A stretch of 64,000 nucleotides of DNA from contig CAVTHA010000001.1 in assembly GCA_963734435.1 (NCBI GenBank), forward strand, positions 156,712 through 220,711, written 5' to 3'. Numbering within the stretch: position 1 is the stretch's first letter; every line of letters begins with the position of its first letter. Below, one piece after another: positions 42,148-51,550 of the stretch. Made by a program: the position numbers and the translations under genes. Under the pieces are notes generated by a model. It was not told the origin of the DNA. It did no database searches and was given only the letters and a program-made list of their open reading frames with translations. Source of the stretch: Bog-756 sp963734435 (lineage in GTDB: Bacteria; Actinomycetota; Acidimicrobiia; Acidimicrobiales; RAAP-2).

Positions 42148-43250
42148 CCGCCGCCCCGGTCCTTGGCCACCTCGTCGTAGCTGGCGTAATCGCTGGCGGT
42201 GTCCTCGCCGTGCTCGAACTCGAGCAGCCCGGCCGCGCCCCACTGCTGGCGGAGGTAACCGCCGTTGGCATCGAGCAACCCGAGCTTGCCCACGTTGGGC
42301 ACCAGCTTGGAGAAGAAGGCGCGTTGGAATCCGGCGAAGGGGCTGGTCTTCATCTTTCCGGCCGCCGCCGCCAGGTGAGGCAGGACGGCATGGAGGTCGA
42401 CCCCGAGCCGTTCCCACACCTCGGGCGTGGTGGACCGGGCCCGATTACGGAGCGTGTTGTCGAGGAGGAATTCCTGTCGCTCCTTCAGCTCGGCGTCGGT
42501 GAGCCCGGCGTAGAGCTCCTTCAGGGTGAGGATCCCGAAGGCCACATGCCGGGCCTCGTCAGACATCACGTAGCGGAGCAGCTTGGTGAGGAGCGGCTCC
42601 TGGGTGCGGCGCAACATGTCACCGAACGCCGCCAGGGCCAGGCTCTCGATGACGATCTGCATCCCCAGATAGGCGATGTCCCAACGGCTGTCCTCCAGCA
42701 GGGCGGTGATCTGCTCGTCGAGAAACGGGCTCATCGGATAGGCCTCGCCGACCTTCTCGTCGAGGTAGCGGGCGAACACCTCGGTGTGGCGGGCCTCGTC
42801 CATGGTCTGGGTGGCGGCGTAGTACTTGGCGTCGATCCACGGGACGGTCTCGACGATCTTGGCGGCGGTGAGCATGGCCCCCTGCTCCCCGTGCATGAAC
42901 TGGCTGATCGACGCCTTGAACATCTCGACGCCGAGGGCGGTGAATTCCCGCTCGCCCCAGTGGGCGATGGGTGAGCCCGGCTCCCCGGCTGCCAGTCGCG
43001 CCAGCCGCAACCCTGGCCCGTCGGGGTCGACCAGCGACTCGGGGTCGACATCGGTGTCCCAGTCGAGGTCGGTCACGCTGTTCCACTGGGATCCCATGGC
43101 CTTGTTGTACAGGGTCACCAGCTGAGTACGGCAACGCTCGTAGTCCCAGAGGAAGATCCGCTCGGCGTGGTCCTCCACCACCTTGAAGGTGGACGCCATG
43201 GCTTCGGCGGATGGGGGCATGGCTTCGGCGGACGGCGGAGGCGACACCAT
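42144..43250 (-). CDS. Ferritin-like diiron protein (AurF/R2-like fold)
   Basis: A 368-residue four-helix diiron protein. Iron-ligand motifs are HGEQGAMLTAAKIVE, TMDEARHTEVFARYLDE (ExxH), MQIVIESLALAAFGDML and MSDEARHVAFGILTLKELY (second ExxH). Two D-E-A-R-H motifs are the mark of this group, which uses O2 for oxygenation, N-oxidation or desaturation. The N-terminus has a repeated SAEAMPPSAEAMAS tract with alternative starts; the ATG at 43250 follows the SDR stop by 2 bases with GGGAGTAGGG upstream. Intact. Part of the four-gene operon; substrate unknown. Confidence 0.83.
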   Translation of the reverse strand: MVSPPPSAEAMPPSAEAMASTFKVVEDHAERIFLWDYERCRTQLVTLYNKAMGSQWNSVTDLDWDTDVDPESLVDPDGPGLRLARLAAGEPGSPIAHWGEREFTALGVEMFKASISQFMHGEQGAMLTAAKIVETVPWIDAKYYAATQTMDEARHTEVFARYLDEKVGEAYPMSPFLDEQITALLEDSRWDIAYLGMQIVIESLALAAFGDMLRRTQEPLLTKLLRYVMSDEARHVAFGILTLKELYAGLTDAELKERQEFLLDNTLRNRARSTTPEVWERLGVDLHAVLPHLAAAAGKMKTSPFAGFQRAFFSKLVPNVGKLGLLDANGGYLRQQWGAAGLLEFEHGEDTASDYASYDEVAKDRGGG

Positions 43251-43252
43251 CC

Positions 43253-44170
43253 CTACTCCCGCCGCCCGAACATGTTGGCATTCGGGGCGGCCCGCTCGAC
43301 CAAGCCGGGAATGACCTCGCCGAGCTCGACGGTGTCCCAGCGGTCGTCCTTGTCGGCGGTCGGACCCTCGACCCATCCCTCGTCCACACTGATGTGGCCT
43401 CCATGAACGGTGAAGACCCGACCGCTGATGCCGCTCGCCGCCGGGCTGGCCAGCCACACCACCACCGGCGCGATGTTGTCGGGATCGTTCCGGTCGAACT
43501 CGTCGGGCTTGCGCTCACGCGCCTGCTGGCCGAACCCCAGGTTCTCGGTCATGCGGGTCAGGGCGGCGGGGGCGATGGCGTTCACCGTCACGCCGTACCG
43601 CTCGAGCTCCATGGCGGCGATGATGGTCATCGAGGCGATGCCGGCCTTGGCCGCTCCGTAATTGGTCTGCCCGACATTGCCGTAGATGCCCGAGGGTGAG
43701 GTGGTGTTGATGATGCGGGCGTCGTTGGTCCCACCCTCCTTGACCCGGTTCCGCCAATAGATGGCCGCCCAGCGCATGGGGGCGAACGTGCCTCGCAGGT
43801 GGACCCGGATGACCGCGTCCCACTCGGTGTCGGTCATGTTCACCAGCATCCGGTCTCGCAAGATGCCGGCGTTGTTGACCAGGACGTCGAGGCCGCCGAA
43901 GGTGCTCACCGCCGCGTCGACCAGGCGCTCGGCCCCCTCCCAGTCGCTCACGTCCTCGCCGTTGGCGATGGCCTCGCCGCCCGCACCCCGGATCTCCTCG
44001 ACCACCTCCCCGGCCGGGCCGGACGAGGAGCCGGTGCCGTCGACTTCGGCGCCGAGGTCGTTGACCACCACGCGGGCACCCTGTCGGGCGAACTCGATGG
44101 CGTGACCCCGGCCGATGCCGCGTCCAGCCCCGGTGACGATGGCCACCCTTCCCTCACAGATACCTGCCAT
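43253..44170 (-). CDS. SDR-family 3-hydroxyacyl-CoA-dehydrogenase-like protein
   Basis: A 305-residue SDR, longer than average, resembling the dehydrogenase part of peroxisomal multifunctional enzyme type 2. Cofactor motif RVAIVTGAGRGIGRGHAIEF, VVVNDLGAEVDG, LVNNAGILRDRMLVNMTDTE, the Ser in IINTTSPSGIYGNVGQ and YxxxK in TNYGAAKAGIASM. The extended C-terminus ends GEVIPGLVERAAPNANMFG. It would oxidise a 3-hydroxyacyl-CoA with NAD. The ATG at 44170 is clean (GGAAAGG 7-8 bases upstream). It lies between the acyl-CoA dehydrogenase and diiron genes on one operon. Intact. Confidence 0.9.
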   Translation of the reverse strand: MAGICEGRVAIVTGAGRGIGRGHAIEFARQGARVVVNDLGAEVDGTGSSSGPAGEVVEEIRGAGGEAIANGEDVSDWEGAERLVDAAVSTFGGLDVLVNNAGILRDRMLVNMTDTEWDAVIRVHLRGTFAPMRWAAIYWRNRVKEGGTNDARIINTTSPSGIYGNVGQTNYGAAKAGIASMTIIAAMELERYGVTVNAIAPAALTRMTENLGFGQQARERKPDEFDRNDPDNIAPVVVWLASPAASGISGRVFTVHGGHISVDEGWVEGPTADKDDRWDTVELGEVIPGLVERAAPNANMFGRRE

Positions 44171-44248
44171 GCCACAACCTTTCCTTGACGCTTCGTTCCA
44201 TTGTGGCCACGGGGAACGGTGGCCGGGTGAGTCGTCGGTCGCTGACGA

Positions 44249-45591
44249 TCAACCGTTCCTGGGCAGCTCCGAGAAGGGCACCGTCCGGTCGTTCGACGGC
44301 TCCTTCGGCAACCCGAGAACGCGCTCCCCGATGATGTTCCGCTGGATCTGGTCGGTGCCCCCGTAGATCGACGGGGCCTGGGCGTACAGGGCGGTGGTGG
44401 TGATGGCACTGAGGAGTGGATTGCCGGTGGCCTCGTCGAGCGCCGCCTGGTCCTCCGGGTGGTAGGCGTGCAGCATCCCCTGGGCGCCGACGATGCGGAG
44501 GCCGAGGTCACGCTGGAGGCGCACGATGGCGCTCATCGACAGCTTGGCCAGATTGGCCATCCCCGGGATGTCCCGGCCGGCCGCCCGGCTGGCCTTCATT
44601 CGCTCGGTGTTGTACCGCCCCAGCTCCTCGAGGGTGTAGAGCCGCATGAGATCCTGGCGGACCGTGGCGTCGGCATTCCTGCCGTTGCCCCGGGCCAACC
44701 CGACGAGGAGGTCGAACACCCCGGCGGTGCGGGGCCCGCGGCGGGGCGCGGTGCCACCTTCGGTGACACCGAACCGGCGCCGGCCACGAAGTCGCCGACC
44801 CGGCGGGACAGGTTCCCGGCGACCGTCCCGGACGTGACCACCGCGGCGCCGGCGTTGCCGCCGCCGGCCCCGAGCCCGGCCCGCTCGTGGCCCAGGGTGG
44901 TGTTGGCCACCGCCCACCCGTTGCCGCGTCCGCCGATGATCGACGACGACGGGCACCCGGGCGTCGGTGATGAACACCTCGTTGAACATGGCGTGACCGG
45001 TCATCTCGCGGAGCGGGCCGGATCTCGACGCCGGGCTGGCGCATGTCGAAGGCGAAGTAGGTGATGCCCTGGTGCTTGGGCAGATCAGGATCGGTGCGGG
45101 CGAGCAGCATGCCCAGGTCGGCGGTCTGGCCGAGGGAGGTCCACACCTTCTGGCCGTTCACCACCCACTCGTCGCCGTCCTCGCACCGCCCGGGTGGTGA
45201 GGCCGGCCAGGTCCGAGCCGGCTCCGGGCTCGCTGAACAGCTGGCACCAGGCCCGCTGGCCGGTCACGATGTCGCGCACCAACCGGTCGATCTGCTCCTG
45301 GCTGCCCTGGTCGGCAATGGTCGGGGCGGCGAGCATCAGGCCGAGGCCGTTCGGGGCACCCAGCGCCCCGAACTCGGCGATCTCCTTGGCGATGGCGATG
45401 CCCGCACTGCGGGACGCCCCGCGCCCGTAAGCGTTGGTGGGCAGGGTCGGCGCGGACCACCCGGCCGAGCCGAGTCGCTCCCACCACTCCCCGACGGTGA
45501 GGTCCGGGTCCCAGTTGAGCTCGAGCCACGACCGGAGCTCGTCCACGAGCTCCTCGCTGCTGCCTGGTGCCGCTGTGAGTGATTGGACCAC
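44249..45591 (-). CDS. Acyl-CoA dehydrogenase, heavily frameshifted
   Basis: About 440 residues across four or more indels. The start VVQSLTAAPGSSEELVDELR follows AAGGGGG by 7 bases at a GTG (45591). Family features are CQLFSEPGAGSDLAGLTTRA, VNGQKVWTSLGQTADLGMLL, ITYFAFDMRQPGVEIRP, FNEVFITDARV and, intact at the C-terminus, LRIVGAQGMLHAYHPEDQAA and PSIYGGTDQIQRNIIGERVL, where the last is the FAD-binding tail. This is the FadE-like long-chain or ring-degradation type common in actinobacterial steroid clusters. First gene of the minus-strand operon and divergent from the questin-oxidase-like gene. Confidence 0.85.
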
Positions 45592-45693
45592 GAATGTCCC
45601 CCTTCTCACACCGAGGATAGATCGTCACCGGGGACCGCTCCCAGTGCCCTCCCGGAGGGACGGATGGCGGGTCCATCTCCCTAGGCTGGGAGC

Positions 45694-46630
45694 GTGGCCG
45701 ATGATCGACCTCCGAAGCCCGTCGCGGCCGGTGACCGCGCCTACCGCGAGCCATCCCCATCCGCCGTCGCCACACCCGTGCTGGACGAGGCCTACGAGCG
45801 GATGGCGCGGCTCCGACTTCGAGCTGCCCAACGGCTTCGTCAACCACGGGCCGATGGCCTGCGAGGCGCTGGCCGCCCTGGGCTGCGACGACCTCGTCGA
45901 CCTCTGGGCCCGGCGGTCCGCCGGCATGGTCGGCGAGGGTCCCGCACCGGTCCAGCCCGGCCGGGACGAGTTCGACTGGCAGGACGGCCTCGGAGACTAT
46001 GACCGGCTCCCCGAATGGCTCGGGTTCTTCGGGGCATCGGTAGCCGACGACGGGTGGCCGGCCGTGGTGGCCAGATGGGTGCCCCGCCTCATGCCCGGCC
46101 TGTCCACGGCCCTGTTCCACGGGGCCATCCGGACGGCGCACGCCGTCCGGGCGGTCGACGCCGCCGACACGCCGCCCCGCCGGGCCGAGCTGGCCCGGGC
46201 CCTCGGCTACTGGGCCGCCCGCTTCCGCCCCGGTCCGGAGCCATCCGACCCCGCTCCGTCCACCGGGCTGGTGCGCGCCGTCACGGACGAGGCGGCCACC
46301 GGCGCCCACCACTACCTCGCCGCCCCCAACATCTTCAATCTGCACGGGGTGACCGGGGCCATGGCCCTCGAGCTGCTGTCGCCCCATCTGGCTCCCGACG
46401 ACGGCGCCACCGCCTTGGCCCAGGTCCGGGCCGACCACGCCGCCATGTACGCCGGCACGGCCTCGGCCGATGCCGAGGCTGGGTCCGGCTGGGACCCCGA
46501 AGTCGTGGCCCGGGCGGCGGCGAGCGGCGATCCCCACCAGGTCAAGCTGGTCGAGGCCGGCCGCCGGGGCCTGGCCATCAGCGGTGATCCGGTGTTCGCC
46601 GCCGCCGCCGAGGCAGTGACCGGCCGCTGA
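45694..46630 (+). CDS. Questin-oxidase-like (DUF4243) Baeyer-Villiger-type enzyme, one frameshift
   Basis: About 310 residues with one indel near 45812. The segments FELPNGFVNHGPMACEALAA, GLSTALFHGAIRTAHAVRAV and GAHHYLAAPNIFNLHGVTGA match the questin oxidase family, whose fungal member performs a Baeyer-Villiger ring opening of an anthraquinone; bacterial members are mostly uncharacterised. Three His-rich patches probably line the active site. The GTG at 45694 with GGGAG close upstream is the likely start. It diverges from the acyl-CoA dehydrogenase operon across 102 bases. An oxygen-insertion step feeding the lactonase and CoA ligase downstream is inferred. Confidence 0.8.
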
Positions 46631-46732
46631 CGCCGACCCCGGGGACTCGACCCGGGATGCTCGGACCAGCTTCCGTCTCACCCCGCCGTTGGACCGACAA
46701 TTCCCTGGCTCCCCGTATGGCGTCTTCTTGAC

Positions 46733-47147
46733 ATGCAGCCATTCGGTTGCTTAGTCGAAGGCGACCCCAGCCCGGGCGGGACCGTGCGGTTCAACCTCCA
46801 GGACCAAAAGGTGCTTGCTCACCGACTGGCGGGTCATGTCGAGTTCGGTGATCGTGGAGTCCGACCCCTATCGCAGGTTGTGGTAGCGCTGGCACACGTT
46901 CACGCCGGAGTGGGCCGAGTCAACCGGGATCGATGACGGGTTGCTCGCCACCATCGCGGCCGAACCGCGGTCGAAGGTCACCTTTGACATCGAACCCCTG
47001 GAGGGGATGGTCAAGCTCACGGTGATCCACGACGACTTCGAGCCCGGCGGCACCGTCGCCACCGTGGTCAGCCGGGGTTGGCCGAAGGTCCTGTCGGATC
47101 TCAAGACGCGGTTGGAGACCGGGGAGACGCTTCCCTTCGACAGCTAG
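46733..47147 (+). pseudogene. AHSA1/SRPBCC family gene, broken
   Basis: The C-terminal half is clear: WHTFTPEWAESTGIDDGLLA, FDIEPLEGMVKLTVIHDDFE and VVSRGWPKVLSDLKTRLETG are typical of AHSA1-like proteins (SRPBCC fold). The preceding part TDWRVMSSSVIVESDPYRRL is in the same frame but is followed by Trp and an in-frame TAG (46878-46880), where relatives have an aromatic residue, and the N-terminus is missing or in other frames. Either a decayed gene or several sequence errors. Such genes often pair with ArsR regulators, but none is here. Confidence 0.6.
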
Positions 47148-47289
47148 CCCGGACCACCGGCCGCACTCCCGCCGGCCCTCGATGGGTCCGACGGGTGCAG
47201 TCGACCGTTGGCTGCTGATCACTCCGAGCCGCCAGAATGGCCCCGATGAACGGCCAGAATGCCAGCGCCTGGGGCTCTGGCCCGGCGAC

Positions 47290-48225
47290 GTGAGCGAGTA
47301 CCACCCCCTACCCGGGGCGCCGGCGTGGTTCCGAGCGGCCCTGGCCGTCGACCAGACCCACCTCCGTGTGGATGTGGACGGAGGCGCCATCCACGCCCTG
47401 GCGTCCGGGCGGGAAGGCGACCGGGGCCTCGTCTTCGTGCACGGCGGCGGCGCCCACGCCCACTGGTGGACCCACGTGGCGGCCACCTTCAGCCCGCAGT
47501 TCCGGGTGCTGGCCCTCGATCTGTCGGGCCACGGCGACAGCGGCCACCGGCCCGCCTATTCGCTCGAGCAGTGGACCGACGAGGTCATGGCGGTGGCCGA
47601 CAGCGGGAAGATCGACGGTCCGCCGGTGATCATCGGTCACAGCATGGGCGGCATGGTGACCATCGCCACCGCCGCTCGCCACGGTGACCGGGTGAGCGGG
47701 GCCATCATCTGCGACTCGCCGGTCACCGAGCCCGATCCCGAGATCGGCGCCTACCGTCTCCGCGAGGCGTTCGGGCGGCCGTGGGTGTATCCGAGTGTCG
47801 ACGAGGCGGTGGCCCATTTCCGCACCGTTCCCTCCCAGGAGCACTACCTCGACTACGTGATCGACCACGTCGCCCGCCAGTCGGTGCGACCGGTGACCGG
47901 CGGCTTCCAATGGAAGTTCGACCGCCGCGTCTTTGCCCAGTTCGGGGCCGGGATCCGGGGGGTGGCGCTGCCCTACCTGTCGCAAGTCCGATGCCGGCTC
48001 GCCCTGCTGCGGTCGGAGCACGGGCTGGTGACGGCGGACCTCGGCCGGTTCATGTACGACGAAATGGGCCGGGTCACCCCGGTCATCGAGATTCCCGAGG
48101 CGGGACATCACGCCATGCTGGACGAGCCCCTCATCCTCCTCACCGCCCTCCGCACGCTGCTGGCGGACTGGGACCATTCGGTGCCGTACCGACGGCCCCC
48201 GGAGGACTCCGCTCAGTCCACCTGA
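47290..48225 (+). CDS. Alpha/beta-fold hydrolase
   Basis: A 311-residue hydrolase. The oxyanion region is LVFVHGGGAHAHWWTHVAAT, with FRVLALDLSGHGDSGHRPAY, the elbow PVIIGHSMGGMVTIATAARH (GHSMGG, Ser nucleophile), the acid region LALLRSEHGLVTADL and the catalytic His in IPEAGHHAMLDEPLIL. It is a cytoplasmic esterase or C-C hydrolase such as those that cleave ring-opened intermediates. The GTG at 47290 begins the conserved part (SEYHPLPGAPAWFRAAL); the frame stays open upstream. Its neighbours are catabolic genes on both sides. Substrate unknown. Confidence 0.88.
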   Translation: MSEYHPLPGAPAWFRAALAVDQTHLRVDVDGGAIHALASGREGDRGLVFVHGGGAHAHWWTHVAATFSPQFRVLALDLSGHGDSGHRPAYSLEQWTDEVMAVADSGKIDGPPVIIGHSMGGMVTIATAARHGDRVSGAIICDSPVTEPDPEIGAYRLREAFGRPWVYPSVDEAVAHFRTVPSQEHYLDYVIDHVARQSVRPVTGGFQWKFDRRVFAQFGAGIRGVALPYLSQVRCRLALLRSEHGLVTADLGRFMYDEMGRVTPVIEIPEAGHHAMLDEPLILLTALRTLLADWDHSVPYRRPPEDSAQST

Positions 48226-48226
48226 T

Positions 48227-48287
48227 GCCCGGGCGGACCACCGGCCCGGGCGGGCCGCCGGCCCGGGCGGACCACCGGCCCGGCCGG
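48227..48287. repeat. 17-bp GC-rich tandem repeat between convergent genes
   Basis: Three copies of GCCCGGGCGGACCACCG (48227, 48244, 48261; the middle one has two changes) and a partial fourth ending at 48287. Each contains the palindrome CCCGGG, so the array can fold into strong hairpins and may end transcription from both flanking genes. Confidence 0.75.
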
Positions 48288-48310
48288 TCTCAGACCACCC
48301 CGGCCGTCGG

Positions 48311-48799
48311 CTACGAATCGGCGTCCACCAGATCGGGCCGGTACTCGGGATGGCCGGTCAGCCACGCCGACGCCCGCCGCATGCTGTCCTCGTTGTTCTT
48401 GTTGATGAACTTGTAGATCGGGCCCTCGAACCACCGCCACGGAAGCGAGGTCACGTTGTACCGCTCGTCGAACTCGAACCGGGTGCGGTTGGCCCCGACC
48501 GGCTCGAGCCGCACGTGGCCGATCTGATCATTTCCCGGCTTCTGCGAGATCATCGTGTACGTGTAGCCCCGTTCGGGCTCGACGTCGGTGACCAGCTCGA
48601 GGGCAGAGCCCTCCCGCCCGAAAGGCATCTTGTAGAGGACCCGTCGCAACCTCCCGTTGTGCTCCTCGTCGCCCGGATAGAGCACCTCGACCCGTCGGAC
48701 CATCGGCGCATAGTCGGTCCAGCGGTCGTAGTCCTGGAACAGCGCCCAGATGCGGGCGGCGGAATGGGGCATGTCTAGGGTGTAGCGGTGCTCACGCAT
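48311..48799 (-). CDS. SRPBCC (COQ10/START-like) family protein
   Basis: A 162-residue helix-grip protein. It begins MREHRYTLDMPHSAARIWAL and has FQDYDRWTDYAPMVRRVEVL, YTYTMISQKPGNDQIGHVRL and a C-terminal helix IYKFINKNNEDSMRRASAWL. The fold binds a hydrophobic ligand; members help polyketide cyclisation, ubiquinone transport or steroid metabolism. The ATG at 48799 is the natural start, with only a weak GTGGGG directly before it. It diverges from the phosphotriesterase-like gene. Role unknown; its catabolic neighbours suggest an aromatic or terpenoid ligand. Confidence 0.83.
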   Translation of the reverse strand: MREHRYTLDMPHSAARIWALFQDYDRWTDYAPMVRRVEVLYPGDEEHNGRLRRVLYKMPFGREGSALELVTDVEPERGYTYTMISQKPGNDQIGHVRLEPVGANRTRFEFDERYNVTSLPWRWFEGPIYKFINKNNEDSMRRASAWLTGHPEYRPDLVDADS

Positions 48800-48971
48800 C
48801 CCCACAGGTTGGCGGATGCGGACGACGGGTGCACGCCTTCGGATCGACCAACCGGCCACCGCCGGCGCGCCGCCCCCTGCACAGATGGGCGGCGTAGAGG
48901 AATCCGGCAGTACGATCCCGGGCGCCCAGGGTGGTGAGGAAGGGCGTTCGCCGGCGGAGGAAGGGAGGGCC

Positions 48972-49943
48972 GTGACGCTGGTGAACACGGTGCGAGGACC
49001 GGTCGAGGCGAGGCACCTCGGCTCGACTCTCATGCACGAGCACGTCTTCGTCCTCAGCCCCGAGATCGAGAAGACCGCCGCCGAGTGGGATGAAGCAGGA
49101 GCTCGGGACACCGCCGTGCAGCGGTTGGGGGAGCTCAAGGCGAGCGGGATCGACACCATCGTCGACCTCACCGTGATCGGCCTGGGGAGGGACATGGCGC
49201 GGATGGTGGCGGTGGCCGAGCGGGTGCCCGAGATCAACATCGTGCCCGCCACCGGCGTCTACACCTATAACGACGTGCCGATGTACTTCCACTTCCGGGG
49301 GCCCGGGACCATTCTCGGGGGACCGGAACCGATGATCGAGCTCTTCGTCCGCGAGATCCGTCAGGGCATCGGCGACACCGGGGTGAAGGCGGCCATCCTC
49401 AAGTGCGCCACCGACAAGCCCGGGATCACTCCGGGCGTCGAGCGGGTGCTGAGAGCGGTGGCCCGGGCCCACCGGGAGACCGGTGCACCCATCACCACCC
49501 ACACCCCGACCCCTCCCCAACCGTGGGGGCTCGAGCAGCAGCGCATCTTCGAGGAGGAGGGCGTCGACCTCACCCAGGTGGTCATCGGTCACTCGGGTGG
49601 GACGCTCGACGCCGATTACCACCAGGCCATCGTAGACAAGGGCTCCTATCTGGGATTCGACCATTTCGGTATCGGCACCTTCTCGCTGCCCGAGCGCGTC
49701 GAGTCCGTCCGGCTGCTCTGCGAGCGGGGGTATGCCGATCGGATCGTGCTCTCCCACGACGCCATGTGCCACGTCGACTGGTTCCCGCCGTCCCTGGCCG
49801 GCGTGTGGAAGGACTGGCGCTGGACCCACATCCCCGAGGACGTGTTGCCCGAAATGCGCCGGGTCGGCATCAGTGAGGCGGACCTCGGCACCATGATGGT
49901 GGAGAACCCCCGGCGAATACTCGAGGGATGCGACCCGTACTGA
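48972..49943 (+). CDS. Phosphotriesterase-family metal hydrolase (lactonase-like)
   Basis: A 323-residue TIM-barrel amidohydrolase. Metal ligands are visible in order: HxH in STLMHEHVFVL, the carboxylated Lys in VKAAILKCAT, His in ITTHTPTP, His in VVIGHSGG and Asp in IVLSHDAMCH. Natural members of this group are mostly lactonases. The GTG at 48972 has GGGAGGG 3 bases upstream. It opens a four-gene unit with the CoA ligase (40 bases on), enoyl-CoA hydratase (4 bases) and SDR (68 bases). Opening a lactone made by the questin-oxidase-like enzyme is inferred. Confidence 0.88.
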   Translation: MTLVNTVRGPVEARHLGSTLMHEHVFVLSPEIEKTAAEWDEAGARDTAVQRLGELKASGIDTIVDLTVIGLGRDMARMVAVAERVPEINIVPATGVYTYNDVPMYFHFRGPGTILGGPEPMIELFVREIRQGIGDTGVKAAILKCATDKPGITPGVERVLRAVARAHRETGAPITTHTPTPPQPWGLEQQRIFEEEGVDLTQVVIGHSGGTLDADYHQAIVDKGSYLGFDHFGIGTFSLPERVESVRLLCERGYADRIVLSHDAMCHVDWFPPSLAGVWKDWRWTHIPEDVLPEMRRVGISEADLGTMMVENPRRILEGCDPY

Positions 49944-49983
49944 CGGATGGCGGGGAACCGCCCGGTATCCGCGGGACCGGACG

Positions 49984-51546
49984 GTGACCAGCGCCGGGTG
50001 GGCCGGGACCGACGAGCTGGCCGCCATGGCCTCCGCCCATCCGGAGGCGGTGGCATGGGTCGACCTGGCCGACGAGGCCGAGCTCACCCTGGGGAAGTGG
50101 GACGGGCAGGCCAACCAGTTGGCCCGGGGGCTGGCGGAGCGCGGTGTCGCCCCCGGCGAGCGAATGGTCATCGCCATCGGGGCCGACGAACCGTTCGCCT
50201 GGCTCGTGGCGTACACCGCCGCCCACCGGGCCGGCGCGGTGGCGGTTCCCCTCAACACCCGGCTGGCCGCGCCCGAGCTCCGGGCCATCCTCGGGCACGC
50301 CGAGCCCACTGCCATCCTGGCCGGCGCGGTCACCGACGCCGGGGTGCCCTGGGTCGAGGTGGCGGAAGGTCGGCCCGGCCTGCGGTTGTTGGCCACCACG
50401 GTACCGGCGGCCGGCACCGTCGAGTGGTCTGAGCTGCTCCACCCGGACGGGTCGCCGGTCCCGGTGGCCGGGGCCGGGCCGCCCACCGACATCGTGTACA
50501 CCTCGGGCACCACCGGCGCACCCAAGGGCGTGGTCGTGCCCCATCCGCCCCTCGTGCAGCCGCCGCGTCCGGTGGCCTGGAACGGGCTCGGATTCATGTC
50601 CTCCTCTCCCTTCTCCACCACCAGTGGCGCACTGCTGGTGTACGGACCCATGCGGGGTGGGATGACCGGGTGGTACCAGCCCCGGTTCGACGCCGGCGAA
50701 TGGATCTCGATCGTCGAGCACCGACGCCCGTCGGTGGCCTTCGTGGTGCCGGCCATGGCCCAGCTCATCGTGGCCCACCCGCGCTTCGCCCAGGCCGACC
50801 TGAGCGGCCTCGCCGCCCTGACCATCGGCGGCGCTCCCATCGCCCCCGCCACCCTCGAGCGGCTGGGGTCCCAGCTCACCCGGACCGACATCCTGGTCGG
50901 CTACGGCCTCACCGAATTCGGCGCGGTGACCCGCTCACCTTCCGGCGACGGTGGCCGGCACCTGGGCTCGGTCGGCCGGCCGCTGCCGGGGGTGGAGGTG
51001 CGCATCGTCGACGGCGACGGCACCGCCGTCGGCCCCGGGGTCGAGGGCGAGATCATCGTTGCCGGGGACGCGCCTCGGCGGCGGTATCTGAACGAGGAGG
51101 CGGCCACGGCCGAGACCTGGCGGCACGGATGGCTGCACAGCGGCGATCTCGGCCGACTCGATGACGACGGGTTCCTCTGGATCACCGGCCGGACCAAGGA
51201 CCTGATCATCCGGGGCGGCCACAACATCGCTCCGGGCGAGGTCGAGAACGCCCTGTTCGCCCACCCCGACGTGGTCGACGCGGTGGTGGCCGGCATCCCC
51301 CACGACGTGTTGGGCGAGGATGTGGGAGCGTGGGTCGTGCTGCGCGCCGGCTCCGAAACGACCGAGGGTGAGCTCGGTGCCTTCGTGGCGGGGCGCCTGG
51401 CCGACTACAAGGTCCCCCGCCGGCTCAGGATCGTCGACCAGCTGCCCCGTAACGCGTCGGGCAAGGTGGCCAAGCACGAGCTCGGGCCCGGCACCGGTTC
51501 CTCTCTGGGCCCGGTCGGCGGGAGAGCGCCCGGCCCGGGGCGCTGA
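49984..51546 (+). CDS. AMP-dependent acyl-CoA synthetase/ligase
   Basis: A 520-residue ANL-family enzyme. Core motifs are DIVYTSGTTGAPKGVVVPHP (A3), GYGLTEFGAVTRSP (A5), HSGDLGRLDDDGFLWITGRT (A7-A8), DLIIRGGHNIAPGEVEN and the catalytic Lys in NASGKVAKHEL (A10). It activates a carboxylic acid to acyl-AMP and then acyl-CoA. The acid could be the hydroxy acid released by the upstream lactonase. The tail is short and Pro/Gly-rich. GTG start at 49984 without a clear ribosome site. Intact. Confidence 0.92.
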   Translation: MTSAGWAGTDELAAMASAHPEAVAWVDLADEAELTLGKWDGQANQLARGLAERGVAPGERMVIAIGADEPFAWLVAYTAAHRAGAVAVPLNTRLAAPELRAILGHAEPTAILAGAVTDAGVPWVEVAEGRPGLRLLATTVPAAGTVEWSELLHPDGSPVPVAGAGPPTDIVYTSGTTGAPKGVVVPHPPLVQPPRPVAWNGLGFMSSSPFSTTSGALLVYGPMRGGMTGWYQPRFDAGEWISIVEHRRPSVAFVVPAMAQLIVAHPRFAQADLSGLAALTIGGAPIAPATLERLGSQLTRTDILVGYGLTEFGAVTRSPSGDGGRHLGSVGRPLPGVEVRIVDGDGTAVGPGVEGEIIVAGDAPRRRYLNEEAATAETWRHGWLHSGDLGRLDDDGFLWITGRTKDLIIRGGHNIAPGEVENALFAHPDVVDAVVAGIPHDVLGEDVGAWVVLRAGSETTEGELGAFVAGRLADYKVPRRLRIVDQLPRNASGKVAKHELGPGTGSSLGPVGGRAPGPGR

Positions 51547-51550
51547 CCCG

